Shown: in pieces, positions 5,948 through 6,224 of the stretch | Layout of the letters: every line of letters starts with the position of its first letter | Numbering within the stretch: position 1 is the first letter of the stretch | NCBI GenBank assembly: GCA_030145265.1 | Contig: JAQYWA010000129.1 | Location: 1-6,224, forward strand | DNA: 6,224 nt | Direction: 5' to 3' | DNA from: Desulfuromonas sp. | GTDB taxonomy: Bacteria > Desulfobacterota > Desulfuromonadia > Desulfuromonadales > Trichloromonadaceae | Position numbers and translations under genes: made by a program | Notes under the pieces: model-generated | What the model was told of the DNA's origin: nothing | Seen by the model: the letters and a program-made list of their open reading frames with translations, nothing else | The model's database searches: none

Positions 5948-5985
5948 GGTTTTTGCTCGTTTCCGAGTCTTTGTGGTCCGGGAAA

Positions 5986-6018
5986 ATGTTTACATGCCCC
6001 CGGGGGGTCTGTTAACAT
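5986..6018. promoter_or_regulatory. Paired TGTTNACAT sites around a C5-G6 palindrome, putative operator
   Basis: ATGTTTACAT (5986-5995) and CTGTTAACAT (6009-6018) are near-identical 10-mers 23 bp apart, about two helical turns. Each is itself nearly palindromic, so they also form an inverted repeat (8 of 9 matches) around CCCCC-GGGGGG (5997-6007). The pair lies between the divergent unknown gene and mutS, upstream of both candidate promoters. A dimeric regulator site is the likeliest reading. As RNA it would form a long hairpin, but no T-tract follows, so it is not a terminator. Confidence 0.45.
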
Positions 6019-6063
6019 GAGTGGAATTAATCTAGAGTCCGCCAACAAGGCGTTCGACCATAC

Positions 6064-6093
6064 TTGTCAGTGCGCGGAACCCCCGCATTTAAA
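6064..6093 (+). promoter_or_regulatory. Candidate sigma-70 promoter for mutS
   Basis: TTGTCA (6064-6069) matches five of six -35 bases. After 18 nt TTTAAA (6088-6093) matches four of six -10 bases. Transcription would begin near 6100, which leaves a leader of under 20 nt containing GAGG (6103-6106). Confidence 0.4.
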
Positions 6094-6117
6094 GATAGAT
6101 ACGAGGTTTTTATCAGC

Positions 6118-6224
6118 ATGTCCGGCACCACCCCAATGATGCGCCAGTACCTGGAGATCAAGGAGCAGTATCCCGACGCCATCCTGTTCTTCCGTCTCGG
6201 CGATTTTTACGAAATGTTTCTGGA
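6118..6224 (+). CDS. mutS: DNA mismatch repair protein MutS, N-terminus only
   Basis: First 35 codons of the mismatch-recognition ATPase that starts methyl-independent or methyl-directed repair together with MutL; the rest lies outside the window. The segment [16 protein letters not shown] (5-20) and [14 protein letters not shown] (21-34) is the start of the MutS mismatch-binding domain I. Phe30 and Glu32 in GDFYE correspond to E. coli Phe36 and Glu38, which stack on and contact the mismatched base. The start ATG at 6118 is 11 nt after GAGG, a rather long spacing; the next in-frame ATGs (6136, 6139) encode the conserved Met-Met pair and are therefore internal. The gene is divergent from the unknown gene and has its own candidate promoter. 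The ATPase domain cannot be seen, so the MutS1 call rests on this N-terminus. Confidence 0.93.
   Translation, partial: MSGTTPMMRQYLEIKEQYPDAILFFRLGDFYEMFL

Noticed and set aside
5997..6007. CCCCCGGGGGG as a terminator hairpin
   Set aside because: There is no room for a loop within the C/G run and no T-tract follows on either strand; a DNA-binding site is a better reading.

Overview
The window reads as an ordinary chromosomal stretch from a fairly GC-rich Gram-negative bacterium. The style of the genes (a short ExbB/ExbD pair, a large GAF-containing chemoreceptor, a FieF/YiiP-like metal exporter and mutS with a deltaproteobacterial-looking N-terminus) suggests the Desulfuromonadales/Geobacter group. 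This assignment rests on recalled family resemblance, not on a search. No rRNA, tRNA, CRISPR array, phage gene or complete insertion sequence was seen.

Layout. Bases 1-89 hold a plausible promoter and the ribosome binding site of a three-gene rightward operon: an ExbB/TolQ-type proton-channel protein (90-689), an ExbD/TolR-type partner (693-1103) and a ROK-family sugar kinase (1100-2047). The genes are 3 nt apart and then overlap by 4 nt. A 205-nt gap (2048-2252) carries an imperfect stem, an orphan Shine-Dalgarno-like sequence, a T-run and a candidate promoter. It leads to a 662-residue membrane chemoreceptor with a cytoplasmic GAF domain (2253-4241). The 204-nt convergent gap 4242-4445 holds a palindromic, MITE-like element flanked by a 10-bp exact direct repeat that includes the chemoreceptor stop codon, followed by an intrinsic terminator. 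Leftward genes follow: a cation diffusion facilitator (4446-5357) and, upstream in the same operon, an unrecognised 169-residue soluble protein (5388-5897). A 220-nt divergent region (5898-6117) with candidate promoters both ways and a conspicuous repeat/palindrome separates these from mutS, whose first 35 codons close the window (6118-6224).

How the genes fit together. ExbB and ExbD should form an inner-membrane motor driven by proton motive force; no TonB or TolA partner lies in the window, and the coupled gene is a cytoplasmic kinase, so that operon is a mixed one. The chemoreceptor probably senses an internal signal through GAF and reports to a CheA/CheW array. The metal exporter and the unknown protein are probably co-transcribed. 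mutS starts an independent rightward unit. The most informative non-coding feature is the insertion scar at the chemoreceptor stop codon. No convincing new multi-gene system was found.
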